Shown: one piece after another, positions 42,420 through 52,844 of the stretch
Numbering within the stretch: the stretch's first letter is position 1
Layout of the letters: each line of letters starts with the position of its first letter
Source of the DNA: Bettongia penicillata ogilbyi
Taxonomy: Eukaryota > Chordata > Mammalia > Diprotodontia > Potoroidae
Length of the DNA stretch: 64,000 nt
Assembly: GCA_023548195.1 (NCBI GenBank)
Contig: JAJHZJ010000014.1
Span: 16,034,718-16,098,717, forward strand
Direction: 5' to 3'
Program-made: the position numbers and the translations under genes
Notes under the pieces: model-generated
The model's database searches: none
The model's input: only the letters and a program-made list of their open reading frames with translations
Told to the model about the DNA's origin: nothing

Positions 42420-42650
42420 GAAGCTTCCTGGATTTTTCTGAAACTATTCTTTTCATTATTTCTTATATCACAAATATTATTTTATCATATGGCTAAGCCA
42501 TTCTCCAACTTATGGTCATCTCCTTGATTTCCAATTATTTGCCATCACAAAAAGAGATATTATGAATAATTTTGTACATGTGGACCCTTTTCCTTTTTCT
42601 TTGGTCTTCTTGGTAGTATAGACCTAGTAATGGTATTGCTAAGTCAATAG
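42420..42650 (-). mobile_element. L1 3' region, right part of the copy split by the ERV
   Basis: Minus-strand L1: CTTCCTGGATTTTTCTGAAAC, TATGGCTAAGCCATTCTCCAAC, AAAAAGAGATATTATGAATAATTTTG, ATGGTATTGCTAAGTCAATAGG. It ends abruptly at about 42650, where orientation flips. Confidence 0.7.
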
Positions 42651-42860
42651 GTAGGAAAAGAATGCTCTAAATCAGTAATAATTAGATAAATACAAATTAA
42701 AATACCTCTGAGTTGCCATCTCACATTGATCAGATTGGTCAAAGAGATTGAAAAGGAAAATGACACATACTGGAGGGGATGTGGCAAAACAGACACACTG
42801 TGAACTAGTCCAACCATTCTGTAGCGCAATTTGGAACTATGCCCAATGCGTTATTAAACT
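42651..42860 (+). mobile_element. L1 ORF2 segment in opposite orientation (inverted junction)
   Basis: GAAAAGAATGCTCTAAATCAGTAATAATTAG...TGGAGGGGATGTGGCAAAACAG...GAACTAGTCCAACCATTCTGTAGCGCAATTTGGAACTATGCCCAA is L1 ORF2 in plus orientation. It belongs immediately upstream of the segment seen inverted at 42420-42650. The arrangement is the one produced by twin priming. Confidence 0.7.
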
Positions 42861-42862
42861 AT

Positions 42863-42867
42863 GCATA

Positions 42868-42905
<38 letters not shown>

Positions 42906-42929
42906 TATATAGAGAGAGAGAGAGAGAGA
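42863..42929 (+). repeat. Compound (TA)n(GA)n microsatellite
   Basis: ATATGTATATATATAT... followed by AGAGAGAGAGAGAGAGA, located at the 5' edge of the inverted L1 segment. Confidence 0.9.
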
Positions 42930-43590
42930 CTGTCTCGTTAAGGTAAAATGTTCCAATGTTTCGTTGTTTTTGTAGTTGCTCATCCACAGTCTTGATTGTT
43001 CAGTGAGCAATTCTAGGAAGTCACTCTCCATGAGAGACAGGGGTCAACACGTTTCTTGAGCCAAATTAACTCAATCACTACCTCCTCTAAGATTCTCACT
43101 TGAACCCAAAAGCCTTAGAAATATCAGCACATCCCAAATCACTGGCCCTACTTCCAGGCTGGCACTTGGAAACAATCACTGAGAGGAGCACCTTCTATAG
43201 AAAGGAGTTCCACCACCATCCTCACCACTGCCAACACCAATCATTGACCATCAGACAGTTACTTGGTTGATAATCCCCCAGTCTTCTGGAATCATAGCAT
43301 CACCTGCACCAGCCCAAATATATAATCTAAGGAAGCTGCCCCTGTGAGGATGAAACCTAGCAATTGCTTTTACAAAGACTACAGCCCCTACCTCTTCAGC
43401 CACCAGAGCACTGAAGAACCAGGACAAAAAGTTCTTGCCACAGAAATGCTTGATACTGACAAATAGATCAACATCAGAAACTGATATTGTTTTATCACTG
43501 GAAATTACATGAAATAAGATGCATTACCATCTGCTTTTCTGCTATACCCTAAGGATCTTTGGACTTTTACATATTACTTTCAGCTGAAAC
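42930..43590. other. Unassigned
   Basis: Moderately GC, many CACC/CCAC words, no reading frame of note and no family recognised. Confidence 0.45.
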
Positions 43591-43735
43591 TTCCTATATG
43601 TATTTTCTCTGACACATGATCTCCATGGGAGACTATATTGCTTTTTTATTTGCACCCCCAGGACTAAGCAGTGTTTCACATCTAGTAAGTGCTTCATAAA
43701 AGTTTTCATTTATTCATAACCCCATTCTATCTTGC
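43591..43735 (+). mobile_element. L2-type LINE 3' end
   Basis: CCCCAGGACTAAGCAGTGTTTCACATCTAGTAAGTGCTTCATAAAAG is the standard L2-like ending (…AGTGCCTGGCACATAGTAAGTGCTTAATAAA). Confidence 0.55.
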
Positions 43736-44006
43736 ATCAATAGAACAAGTCTAATGGAGGAACTATTTTCATGACTTAGTGTCCCAAACCTAGATTTATG
43801 ACTTGTGGAGATAACACTTAAAGGGATTCCAAGCATTAAAAACACAAAAGACTATAAATATCAGTAGGTGGTTCCCTTTGCAAGTCAAAATCCCAAAGGG
43901 ATTTTATAGCTATTAGAACAGTCCTAATCAATATCTTCCCCTCATATTCGCCCCACTAAAGTTTTCTGGGCCTCTGTAGTAGCAAGCACTCTAGTACACC
44001 CAAGAT

Positions 44007-44360
44007 TGCCCATTAGCACAGATTCTTTCATCTGCCTTGCTAAAGGAAAGACAACTTTTAAAGGGGTCAACAATCAAACTTTAATTACATTCACTAATTC
44101 AGGGGAAAGGTCAGCACCCAGAACATGGAGAAAATACAAACAGAGAAATTAACACAAAGATCAACAGATGGGGCTTCTATGGTCTGAACAAAGTAATGCA
44201 ACCACCTCCATACACCAATAGACCAAGAGAGCACGAACCTCTGAGTAGGCAGGGGCCTATTGCTACTCAGAGTCCCATCCAGGGAATCGAAAGGTCTTTC
44301 TCATAAGCAAATCCCCAAAGCAAAATGTCAACTTCCCTGAATATATAACAGACTCAGCTC
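44007..44360 (-). mobile_element. LTR of the 99-477 / 5962-6340 family
   Basis: Minus strand carries CTGTTGATCTTTG.GTTAATTTCTCTGT, CCCCTGAATTAGTGAATG, ATTAAAGTTTGATTGTTGACCCC and AAAAGTTGTCTTTCC in the order of the 5' copy. More diverged than the other two; right boundary approximate. Confidence 0.5.
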
Positions 44361-45250
44361 CTGATTGACTCAGAATCAGAAGATACAAAACCTACAGGAC
44401 TCAGCACAGCAGTGAATTATCAGGGTTCAAAGGAGATCAATCCCTCAGATGCTCACAATTTCGCCTGAGCCTAGGAAACTGAACTCCAAAAAGAAAACAA
44501 CAAAAATCCCATCTTGCTTGGGCTTACAGACTCCCTACAGCTCTTTCAGATATTTGTATTTCAGGTGAATGGTTGTTATTCCAATTTTCCTCCCTGTGCC
44601 TGTTCATGTATAACTTGGAAATTTTATCAGGAATGGAACACTGGGATTTCAAATGAGGCAGAGATGGGGGTTTTGGCCTTAGTATGCTGTCAATTTATAT
44701 TTTTCCATGTGAAACTTCTATCCTATTTACAAACTGGAGTGTGGGCTGAGAGTTAATTAATTAATGAGATTGTACATTTTATTAATTTATGAAGAAATAT
44801 CAGAACATGAGCCTTGGTTGAAATAGAGTCTAGGATACGAATGAATAAAAAATGAAACTATAGTAATTAGAGAAGAGATAAATTTGGTGTTGACACCAAC
44901 TTATTACAAGCTAAACATGAAGTGGCAATTCCAAACCTGCTACAAATGTATTTTCAATATATAGTTTCATTCTATGCCTAATTTCCAAAACCACTTCTAT
45001 GAAGCTGCTATGAGAAAGATACCTAGGTTCAGAGAGAAAGACCAACATTTTAGCTTCTTTTTTCTAAATTGCTAGTTCTTAGTCCATCTGTCTTTTTTTC
45101 CTTCAACATATACAAACATCTTTTTAGAGAACAAAGACTCAAAAATTGAAACTGAGAATTAAAGAAGAATATTTATTCCTCAAGTAGAGGCTGTGGTTAT
45201 GAACATCTGCTGTTCAAAAAATATTTGCCATTGAGTTCTGAGTTCTTTCA
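44361..45250. other. Unassigned
   Basis: AT-rich, no clear element. An 80-codon plus-strand open frame (44514-44756) has no supporting motif. Confidence 0.45.
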
Positions 45251-45311
45251 GAAATAGATATATAAATATATATGTATGTATATACGTGTGTATGTACATA
45301 TATTTGGCCAA

Positions 45312-45600
45312 TGGCACTCGTGAGTGCCAAAGACCCCTCATTGCTGATATGCCCTTTGAGGTATGGTTAAGTCAGGATTAAGGGAGAAATAAGGGAGAAA
45401 TTAGGAAGTCAGGTAGAAAGTGGAGGTCTAGGAAGAAGATAGCTGTAAATACAATAAAGCAGAAAGCAGCAGCATCACTGCTCTTTAGATAAGTCAGAAA
45501 GTAAAATATTTGCTTTTCTCTCTGAGTACCTAGTAGGGGCGGCTATCTCTGAGTTCAGCTAAAGTTTCCTTTGCAAAGGATTAGTGATATGTCAAGCAAC
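45312..45600 (-). mobile_element. LTR-like fragment, copy 1
   Basis: Shares TGGCA.TC...TGCCAAAGA.CCCTCAT with 46498 onward. TG at the left edge would be the complement of a CA terminus. It opens with the palindrome GGCACTCGTGAGTGCC. Extent to the right is approximate. A TA/TG low-complexity stretch (45255-45305) precedes it. Confidence 0.35.
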
Positions 45601-45734
45601 CCTGGGCATCAGAACTCCTCTTGAGTGACTAGTTGTTGTGCTACTCCATTGTCTGGTTCCTCTGTGAAAAAGGAAAGTTCTAATATATTTCATCAGTTAG
45701 CACAAGCATTACAGAGTTCATGTTCACACCTCTT

Positions 45735-46260
45735 AACAATAAAAATGAGGAGCAGGCAAAAAAAGTTACTTTGCATGAAATTAATCCAAAAAAGCATGAG
45801 GTATAATCATGCTACCAGAATAAGGAAACATAAATATTAAAAACATAAAAAAACCAAGAAAATCACATTATGCTAGAAGGAATCATAAACAATAAACCAG
45901 CAATCAATATTTTACTCATATGCTCTAAATGCTGTATCATCTTTTCATAAAAGAAATATTAACTGAAGAGACAGGATTTCAATGTCTCTCTTTTGCTGTT
46001 CCATTAGTCTGATAGATAAACAAAAAGGAAAAATAGAACTAAACAAATTGCTAGGAATGCCAGAGGTAAAACACTTGTGATTTCTTCTAAATGGGAGTGC
46101 AAAAGAACGCATGTATTTCTCAGACCCAAATGGAATTTTTGCAAAAATTGACTAGGTCATGGAGATATTGCCAACAAATGTAAAAATGCAGAAATGGAGA
46201 GAAATAAAGTTAAATCAGAGAAAGTGTAATAAACTGAGAAAGTATTGGAATGTTACAATA
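45735..46260 (+). mobile_element. Old L1 ORF2 endonuclease fragment
   Basis: GAATCATAAACAATAAACCAGCAATCAATATTTTACTCATATGCTCTAAATG corresponds to the EN block at 11020-11060, and ACAGGATTTCAATGTCTCTC to the GDF/GDL strand near 11137. It ends around AAATGGAGAGAAATAAAG. Heavily decayed. The following 46261-46497 is AT-rich with AATAATA units and otherwise unassigned. Confidence 0.5.
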
Positions 46261-46497
46261 ACAATAATACAATAATAATGGTTAATATGATAACTATTAT
46301 GCAGTACCAATTATACAATATGTTAAAATAATATAATACAATAGAAAAAATACAACAATAAAACTAGCATTTTTATAGTAACTAATATTATTTCATTGGA
46401 GTCACAACTGTGTCATACAAAAAGTTCAAGAGTAGTTTCTGGATAATTATTCATTTTATTAATTATTGCTAGTGTATAATTAATAAAAAGAGGTCAG

Positions 46498-47020
46498 TGG
46501 CATTCTCAAATGCCAAAGATCCCTCATGGAACCCACTCAAAGCATATATGTCCTTAGAAGTTTGGAAGAGTCCCTGAGGGTGGAAATCAACTCTGGTTGG
46601 TTAACAAGTAATGAGAGAATGAATATTATAATGATAGGTGGGTTTATTCTAATGACCATCTGAGGAAAGGTGATTCTGATCCTTCAGTCTTTTGAACAAG
46701 AGACTAATCTCTTTCCAGAGCACTGCAGCCTAGGGCTATCTAGACAAAAGGGGGAATCCACTTCCACTAAGACTTTTCTGTCCAAAGCCCAATGGACGGT
46801 AATCCACAAATTCACCTAACCTAAAATTTCTTTACCTTTTAATCAGATCTAAATTTTTCCAGTTGGGTATGTCTTGCCTAATATTTCATCTCATCAGTCC
46901 TGCATCTCAAAGGCTGTCTGAACAGCCTATAAAGGTTCCTTTTTAAATAAGGAAAAGGAAGGGAAAAAACTTTAGTCCTAACTCAGTAATTGGCTACTAA
47001 TATAGTAGAGAAATAATCAT
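46498..47020 (-). mobile_element. LTR-like fragment, copy 2
   Basis: Left edge TGGCATTCTCAAATGCCAAAGATCCCTCAT matches copy 1 at 45312. The remainder up to about 47020 is assigned only by continuity. Confidence 0.35.
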
Positions 47021-47029
47021 TTCTCTCAC

Positions 47030-47172
47030 AATAATCCGATGAGGTAAGTATTATTATTTTACAGATGAGAAAACTGGAAGAAAAGAAAACAGGTTAAGTG
47101 ATTTACCCAGGGCCACACAGCTATTAAGTGTCTGAAGCTGGATTTTAACTCAGGTCTTCCTGACTTCAGAGA
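47030..47172 (-). mobile_element. MIR-type SINE, partial
   Basis: ATCCGATGAGGTAAGTATTATTATTTTACAGATGAG...GTGATTTACCCAGGGCCACACAGCTATTAAGTGTCTGAAG, the complement of MIR. Confidence 0.75.
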
Positions 47173-48020
47173 TTGGAAGTCTTCAACAGACCAAGATATA
47201 GGTTGAGGTGGATTGAAAGGTAATGATAAGGCAATATCAGTTTCTAATTATAGAAATGGATCATTTATGGAGAACAGTGATGTTAGTGTTTGACAACCCT
47301 TAGGTAAACTTAGGTAAACTGAAAGAGTAAGTCATGGAATTTCGAGTATCCTGGTATGAAGGTAGGGTTTGGAGAGGGAAAAAGAGTGATCCAGGTTCTG
47401 AACTATTTCAGAAAGGAGAGAGTGGAAAATTGTGATTGACTGGATTCCAAAGCACAAAAGGTTGCTAAATGATGGAGGCAGAGTGGAATCTAGGAGTTGT
47501 AGGGGGGTTCAAAGACTATTCTGATACCTCCGCCAGAAGTCATGTACCAAGGAGCAGGAGAGAAGATACAGCCAGTGCTGGAGAGAAGAGCAATGCTGTG
47601 TGGTTGAGGGGAGTCAGATCATGGTAAGAGCTAACGGCAGAGAAAGAGGTCCAAAATCAAGAAAAGTTTTCACTGTGGAAAGAAAACTTCAGAAAACACA
47701 GTGGAAGGGATAGGAATATTTGGAGTAGAGGTCAGGATGAGCAAACTGGAGATGAGAGGAGTAGGTAGCCTTGAATAGTTTTCTTTCTAATGACCAACAA
47801 CTGATTTCATAGAAGAATAGATAGAAAAGTAAAAGAAGCCATATGGATCATAGAGGGTAGCAGATGAATATTCAAGCTTATTATCACTAAGGGTTATTGC
47901 AGAAGTCACTGGGCTAAAATCTGGATCTTAATTCAACTCATCTTGCAAAAATACCTTCTCCTGCTTCTCCTCTCAGGTGAAAAGTGGAAGAGACAGGAAA
48001 ATAAAAGATGGCAACTGAAG
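47173..48020. other. Unassigned, possibly an old CR1/L3-like segment
   Basis: The style (GAGAAGATGGTG-, GGAGAGAGTGG-like purine-rich wording) resembles 16757-17285, but I could not align it convincingly. Confidence 0.3.
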
Positions 48021-48024
48021 AGGG

Positions 48025-48262
48025 CATGGTTGGGTGATAGTAATAATAGTGACTGTTACATACCACATACTAAGCACTTTTATTGTCTTTTTTGATCCTT
48101 ACAACAACCTTAAGACATAGATGCTATTATTCCCATTTTTTAGTTGAGGAAACTCAGGCAACTAAATGTTGTGAGTCAGCTGGTAAGTGTCTGAGGCTAG
48201 ATTTGAACTCAGATATTCTTGACACCAAGTCCAGTGCTATGTCAACTATGCCACCAAGGTGC
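48025..48262 (-). mobile_element. MIR-type SINE
   Basis: ACCACATACTAAGCACTTTTATTG, TCCTTACAACAACCTTAAGAC, TTTTTTAGTTGAGGAAACTCAGGCAAC, GGTAAGTGTCTGAGGCTAGATTTGAACTCAG and TATGCCACCAAGGTGCC follow the complement of MIR to its tRNA-like head. Confidence 0.8.
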
Positions 48263-48659
48263 CTAGAATGGTCAGTGGCATTTATGGACTTAGATTTGAG
48301 TTCAGCTCAGTTGGATATGCAGTCGCTCTTGTGTTTTCTCCAAAGTGCTTCTCCTCAACTCCACCTCCACCCTTTCTTTCAGCCTGGGACTTTTATTCTT
48401 ATTTTACACTTAGAAAATTGAAAACATTCAACAGGAGCCCCCACTTCTCTCCTCCTTATCTCAAAAATCTTTGACTTTATCCTCCCCTCTTTCTTCCTTT
48501 CTCAGTTTCTGACAATGAGAGATCAAAATATTGCAAACAAATTTAAAAAGACAGAAACAGAAAAGAGGAAAGTTAAATCACAGTAGCAATAAAGGTCTTA
48601 AAACACACCGAGTTTTTGAGGGTTTGGAGGTCTTAATGAAGGCAAAGAACAGGCTGAAG

Positions 48660-48780
48660 CAGGGTGGGAAATCTTAACTTGGCCCTTTGACTGATGTGAA
48701 GTTTGGATTCAGTCAAAAGGTCACACTTGAGAACCTAGAGGGCCACATGTGGCCTCAAGGCTACAGGTTCTCCACCCCTG
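48660..48780 (+). mobile_element. Small hAT-like non-autonomous DNA element
   Basis: 121 bp from CAGGGTGGGAAATC to GTTCTCCACCCCTG, imperfect terminal inverted repeats of the CAGGGGTGG type. Inside, CCCTTTGACTGA and the later TCAGTCAAAAGG are inverted, and GGCCACATGTGGCC (48741-48754) is a perfect palindrome. Expected 8-bp TSDs are not clear (GGCTGAAG against AGGGATGA). 48263-48659 is unassigned. Confidence 0.5.
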
Positions 48781-48899
48781 AGGGATGAATTAAAGGTAGA
48801 ATAAGATGACATAATAAGGTGGTATCTGTTTCTAATTTTAGAAGTGGAACACTTGTGGGTAATGTGAAATCAGTGATATTAAGTAATAGGAGAGTCCAG

Positions 48900-49195
48900 A
48901 TGAAATCTTTTTCTCCTTTCCAAGGCCAGACTTTCTATATATGTCCTTAATCCCATTCTCAATTTTTCAGTAGGTTGCAATATCAATCACCCTCACCCTC
49001 CTATCATGCTTTCTAGAATTTTCAACTTCTTATTCTCTAGCTTACTCCTTTTTTACTGCCTTCAAAAATGTTTATATCTCCCCTATCTCTAAAAAATTCC
49101 TTTATACTACATTCTATTACCATTTGTTAAAGCTACTATCCCTTGTATTTCTCCTCCATTTCTCAGGCAAACTTCTCAGGAAAAAAAAACAACTA
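48900..49195 (+). mobile_element. CR1/L2-type LINE coding fragment
   Basis: CAGGCAAACTTCTCAGGAAAAAAAAACAACTATTTACACTCATTGCCTCCATTT resembles the CR1/L2 motif AAACTCCTTGAGAA.GC.GTCTACAC..ATTGCCTCCA. Decayed, boundaries approximate. Confidence 0.35.
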
Positions 49196-49209
49196 TTTAC
49201 ACTCATTGC

Positions 49210-49560
49210 CTCCATTTAATAGCTAATAATAGCTATATATATATATATATATATAGCTATATATAATATTATATATATAATAGCTAACATTAATATAACA
49301 TTTATTATGTACCAGAGACTGTACTAAGTGCTTTATGGTTATCTCATTTAATCCTTATAATAACTTGGGGGGGTAGGTGATATTATTATACCCATTTTAT
49401 GGATAAAAAAATTGAGGTAAACAGAGGTTAAGTGATACACCTTAAGTGACAGAGCCACATAGCTAGTGTAAGTGTCTAAGCAAAATTTTAACTTAGTTCT
49501 TCTTTACTCCAGACCTGGAGCTCTATTATCACTAGAGGCATCACTTAGGTGCCTCTAGTA
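49210..49560 (-). mobile_element. MIR-type SINE with an AT tract
   Basis: ACATTTATTATGTACCAGAGACTGTACTAAGTGC, TAATCCTTATAATAACTTGGG, ATGGATAAAAAAATTGAGGTAAAC and TCACTTAGGTGCC follow the MIR complement. (AT)n at 49235-49282 lies beside the element's left end. Confidence 0.75.
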
Positions 49561-50122
49561 CTAAATAAAAAGTCCTAAATAAACATTAACCTGTTCACCT
49601 AGAGCCTGTCACAGAATGTGTAAACTAGTTTTGGAGAATTAAATAAAAAATTCAGACTCTCAGCAAAATTTGGCATCCTTTCTCTTTGTATGATCTCATG
49701 CCCATTTAGGCAGGTGAAAGTTTCTCAAAGTCCAGCTAAGTCTATCAAAAATAGTCCCTTATCTCTATGTGAATAAGCCCAAGTTCATTTATGGGATAAA
49801 TCAGGCTCGCTTCCCATTTCTTTTCTCTCTCTTTTAAATACCTACAGTGCTCAAAAATCCCAAAGTATAGTTCTCAAAAATGAAGTAACAAAGAATAGCT
49901 TGCTTGCCCATCTGTCATTAACCTGGAACCACTGAAAAGTAGGGGAACATCTCTAACATATATCAGAGATGGTATTTTTCCCGTACAAGAGGGAAAGAGT
50001 TGTCAGGCTCCAAATCCACACATGAACTTTAGAGAACTGGAGTATCCTTTCCCTCACCAGTCATCTATACCAACTATATTTTAAGAAATCTTATTTGGAC
50101 AGGTACATGGTTCTTCAGCTTT
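49561..50122. other. Unassigned
   Basis: No recognised family or coding signal. Confidence 0.5.
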
Positions 50123-50136
50123 TCTCTTCTTTTTTT
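50123..50136. repeat. Target-site duplication, left copy, of HAL1-C
   Basis: TCTCTTCTTTTTTT, repeated at 52472-52485. It merges into the complement of the poly(A) tail, so its right edge is arbitrary. Confidence 0.75.
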
Positions 50137-50530
50137 TTTTTTTGGTTTTTTTTTTTTTTTCCCTCAGCTCTCCTCTTTTTCCCTCCACTAAAAAAATCTC
50201 CTATTTGCCTCTCAAATGACATATAGTTACCCCCTTCCATTTCCCCCTCTTTCCTCTCACTACATTTCTCTCTCACCATTTACCTTAATTTCTTTTAAGG
50301 TATGGTCCCATCCTATTCAGTTCAATCTGTGCTCTCTATCTCTGTATGTGTATGCATGTGTGTATGTGTGTGCATGTGTGTACATGTGTATGTGTGGTCC
50401 CACCAACTACCCAGATACTAAAAAGTTTTAAGAGTTAGAAATATTGTCTTTCCCTGTAGGAATGTGAACAGTTCATTTCTAGTAAGTCCCTTAATACTTC
50501 TCTTTGCTGTTTACTTTTTCATGCTTCTTC

Positions 50531-51631
50531 TCATTCTTGTGTTTGAAAGTCAAATTTTCTTTTCAGCTCTGGTCTTTTCATTAAGAATGATTGAAAGTCC
50601 TCTGTTTCATTGAAAGACCATATTTTCCCTTGAAGTATTATACTCAGTTTAGCTGGGTAGGTGATTCTTGGTTTGAGTCCTAGTTCCTTTGCCTTCTGGA
50701 ATATCCTATTCCACGCCCTTCGATCCCTTAATGTAGAAGCTGCTAGATGTTGAGTTATCCTGATTGTATTTCCACAGTACTGGAATTGTTTCTTTCTAGC
50801 TGCTTGCAAGATTTTCTCCTTGAGCTGGGAGTTCTGGAATTTAGCCACAATGTTCCTAGGAGTTTCTCTTTTTGGATCTCTTTCAGGTGGTGATCGATGG
50901 ATTCTTTCAATACTTATTTTGCCCTCTGGTCCTAGAATGTCAGGGCAGTTTTCCTTGATAATTTCATGCAAGATGATGTCTAGGCTCTTTTTTTGATCAT
51001 GGCTTTCAGGTAGTCCCATAATTTTTAAATTGTCTCTCCTGGATCTATTTTCCAGGTCAGTTGTTTTTCCCATGAGATATTTCACATTCTCTTCCATTTT
51101 TGTTCTTTTGGTTTTGTTTGGTGATTTCTTGGTTTCTCGTAAAGTCATTAGACTCCATCTGTTCCATTCTAATTTTGAGAGATTAAATTCAGTGAGCTTT
51201 TGAGCCTCTTTTTCCATTTGGCTCATTCTGCTTTTGAATGCATTCTTCTCCTCATTGGCTTTTTGAACCTCTTTTGCCAATTGAGTGAGCCTATTTTTCA
51301 ACGTGTTAATTTCCTCAGCATTTTTTTAGGTCTCCTTTACCAAGGTATTGACCTGTTTTTCATACTCTTCTTGCATCTTTGTCATTTCTCTTCCCAGTCT
51401 TTCCTCCACCTGTCTAACTTGCTTTTCAAAATCCTTTTTAAGCTCTTCCAAGGCCTGAGCCCACCTGACACCCCCCTGGGGTGTCTGGGGTACTGAGGCC
51501 CCGCCCTCCACATCTTTCCCTGATGGCAAGAATACGTTCTCGTCCTCGCCATCAGATCCGAAGGTCGGGATCATTTGCACTTGTTGGAAAAAACTCTCTA
51601 TAGTCTTATTTTTCTTCCCTTTTCTAGGCAT
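50531..51631 (-). pseudogene. HAL1-C ORF1, one nonsense codon from continuous
   Basis: About 366 codons in one overall register. ATG at 51631 (MPRKGKKNKTIESFFQQ), coiled-coil segment EELKKDFEKQVRQVEERLGR, then CAA changed to TAA at 51326-51328 after 101 codons. Downstream an open 256-codon part carries the rest of the coiled coil, RRM-like NLKIMGLPESHDQKKSLDII, and the C-terminal domain RSPPERDPKRETPRN...FDFQTQE. A compensated frameshift garbles about 30 residues (near 51180-51090) between the coiled coil and RRM. Role by family: ORF1p-like nucleic-acid chaperone. Probably inactive as it stands. Confidence 0.85.
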
Positions 51632-51734
51632 TTTCCCAGCCAGTTACTTGACTTCTGAGATTCCTTTCCACCTCCACCTGGATCCACCCAGCTAGTGCTT
51701 GGCCTCTGAGATTCAAATGCGCTTTCCGCAGCAA

Positions 51735-51975
51735 GCTTTAATTCTGACGCAGGGGTGGGGGCAGGGCCACCTCCCAAACTCGGTACCCTCAGGGGCTTTC
51801 TGCAGAGACTTTCAGGAATGGAGCGGGTGGGGGCGGGGTGGGGGGCCCCGCCTCTTATGCTCTGCTCCCTCAGGGGTTTTATTCAGAGGCCTTCAGTAAT
51901 AGAGCGGGGTGGGGGCAGGGCCGTCTCCCAGGCTCAGCTCCCTCAGGTTGGAAAGACCTTCAGTATTGAAGATCC
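51735..51975 (-). repeat. HAL1-C 5' UTR tandem units, about 65-80 bp
   Basis: Three units, recognisable on the plus strand by GCTCCCTCAGG / GGTACCCTCAGG followed by CAGAG.C.TTCAG.A, with TTCAG at 51811, 51892 and 51959. They correspond to the 72-bp units of HAL1-B with more indels and GC-rich GTGGGGGCRGGG spacers. Confidence 0.75.
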
Positions 51976-52156
51976 TACCTGCTGCTGGGGGATTCCTGAG
52001 TCCTGGGCCGCTGCGCCTCAGTCGCCGCCCACGCCTCTGCCTCCGCCGCTTCCTGCCCCTGTCTCTGCCGCTGCCGCTTCCTCCCGAGGGGGCCCAAGTC
52101 ACGGAGACGCTCCGCTCCCCTCCCCTAGCCCAGCCTTCTTTCTCACTGACCTGTAG
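51755..52156 (+). CDS. Antisense ORF in HAL1-C 5' UTR, 133 codons, coding status unproven
   Basis: Antisense to the element. The first repeat (GAGPPPKLGTLRGFLQR) agrees with the HAL1-B repeat in register, about 17 of 24 residues. Later repeats are also in frame (SLRGFIQRPS). The proline-rich middle is shifted relative to HAL1-B (the homologous PEGAQVTETL lies in the neighbouring frame). Both ORFs end LTDL followed by TAG. So the frame is kept only in part, and neutral persistence is a fair alternative. Confidence 0.3.
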   Translation: MGAGPPPKLGTLRGFLQRLSGMERVGAGWGAPPLMLCSLRGFIQRPSVIERGGGRAVSQAQLPQVGKTFSIEDPTCCWGIPESWAAAPQSPPTPLPPPLPAPVSAAAASSRGGPSHGDAPLPSPSPAFFLTDL

Positions 52157-52471
52157 CTTCTGTGGGCGGGGGACTTTCCCGGCTGCCGGAGTTTCCCCCG
52201 GAGCTTCCCTCTCTGAAGCCTGCTCGGGTCAGCTTCTCTGGGGCCGGGGCCAGGGCAGCGCTGGGGGTGGGGTACGCTTTCCAGGGCGCGATGGACCCCG
52301 GGGACGGCTCTCCAGGGCTCAGTGGAATGGAAATCTCTTCCCCTATGTTTATGCACCCCCTGCAGTGATTCAGAATTTATGGGGATCTCTTTTTACCTCA
52401 ATTCCATGGGTTGTGGGCTCGGAGCTCGTAAATGTGCGTCCTTCTACTCCGCCATCTTGGCTCCGCCCCTC

Positions 52472-52485
52472 TCTCTTCTTTTTTT
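52472..52485. repeat. Target-site duplication, right copy, of HAL1-C
   Basis: TCTCTTCTTTTTTT followed by GTAG. Pairs with 50123-50136. Confidence 0.75.
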
Positions 52486-52844
52486 GTAGAGGTTTTTGAC
52501 ACCAAATGCAGAAATTGCAATGCATTGAAGACCATTAACTTATATTGAGCATCAGATAAATTGAAATACCCAAATCTTATTAAACTCAACCATGATTTAG
52601 CCAAATCTTACATTGTATTCTACTAAAAATACTGATTTTTTTAATATATTGTGTAAAGCTTTTTGCTTATCCTTAATACATTTTATCTTAGTACATTTAA
52701 TTCATCTTTTTAGCCTCAAGAGATATGCTGGAATTCCAAAAGTCACCAAACATGTTAGCAAGTCTTTTCCAGTTTTGCATCATCTGTCTAATTGATAAGT
52801 ATGCGATTTATGACAATTGAAGTCCCCTTTAAGAAACAGATTAA
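52486..52844. other. Unassigned
   Basis: No recognised feature. Confidence 0.5.

Larger units (their letters stand above)
50137..52471 (-). mobile_element. HAL1-C: young half-L1 with a shortened 3' UTR
   Basis: Minus strand. The 5' end is at 52471 (plus-strand complement CCGCCATCTTGGCTCCGCCCC, 52450-52469). A CpG-rich 5' UTR of about 840 bp follows, then ORF1 (51631-50531) and a 3' UTR that aligns with HAL1-B only to about 9385. The poly(A) follows there, so 670 bp of 3' UTR present in HAL1-B are missing. There is no ORF2. The T tracts 50131-50160 are the tail. It carries the fewest ORF1 lesions of the three HAL1s. Confidence 0.9.
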
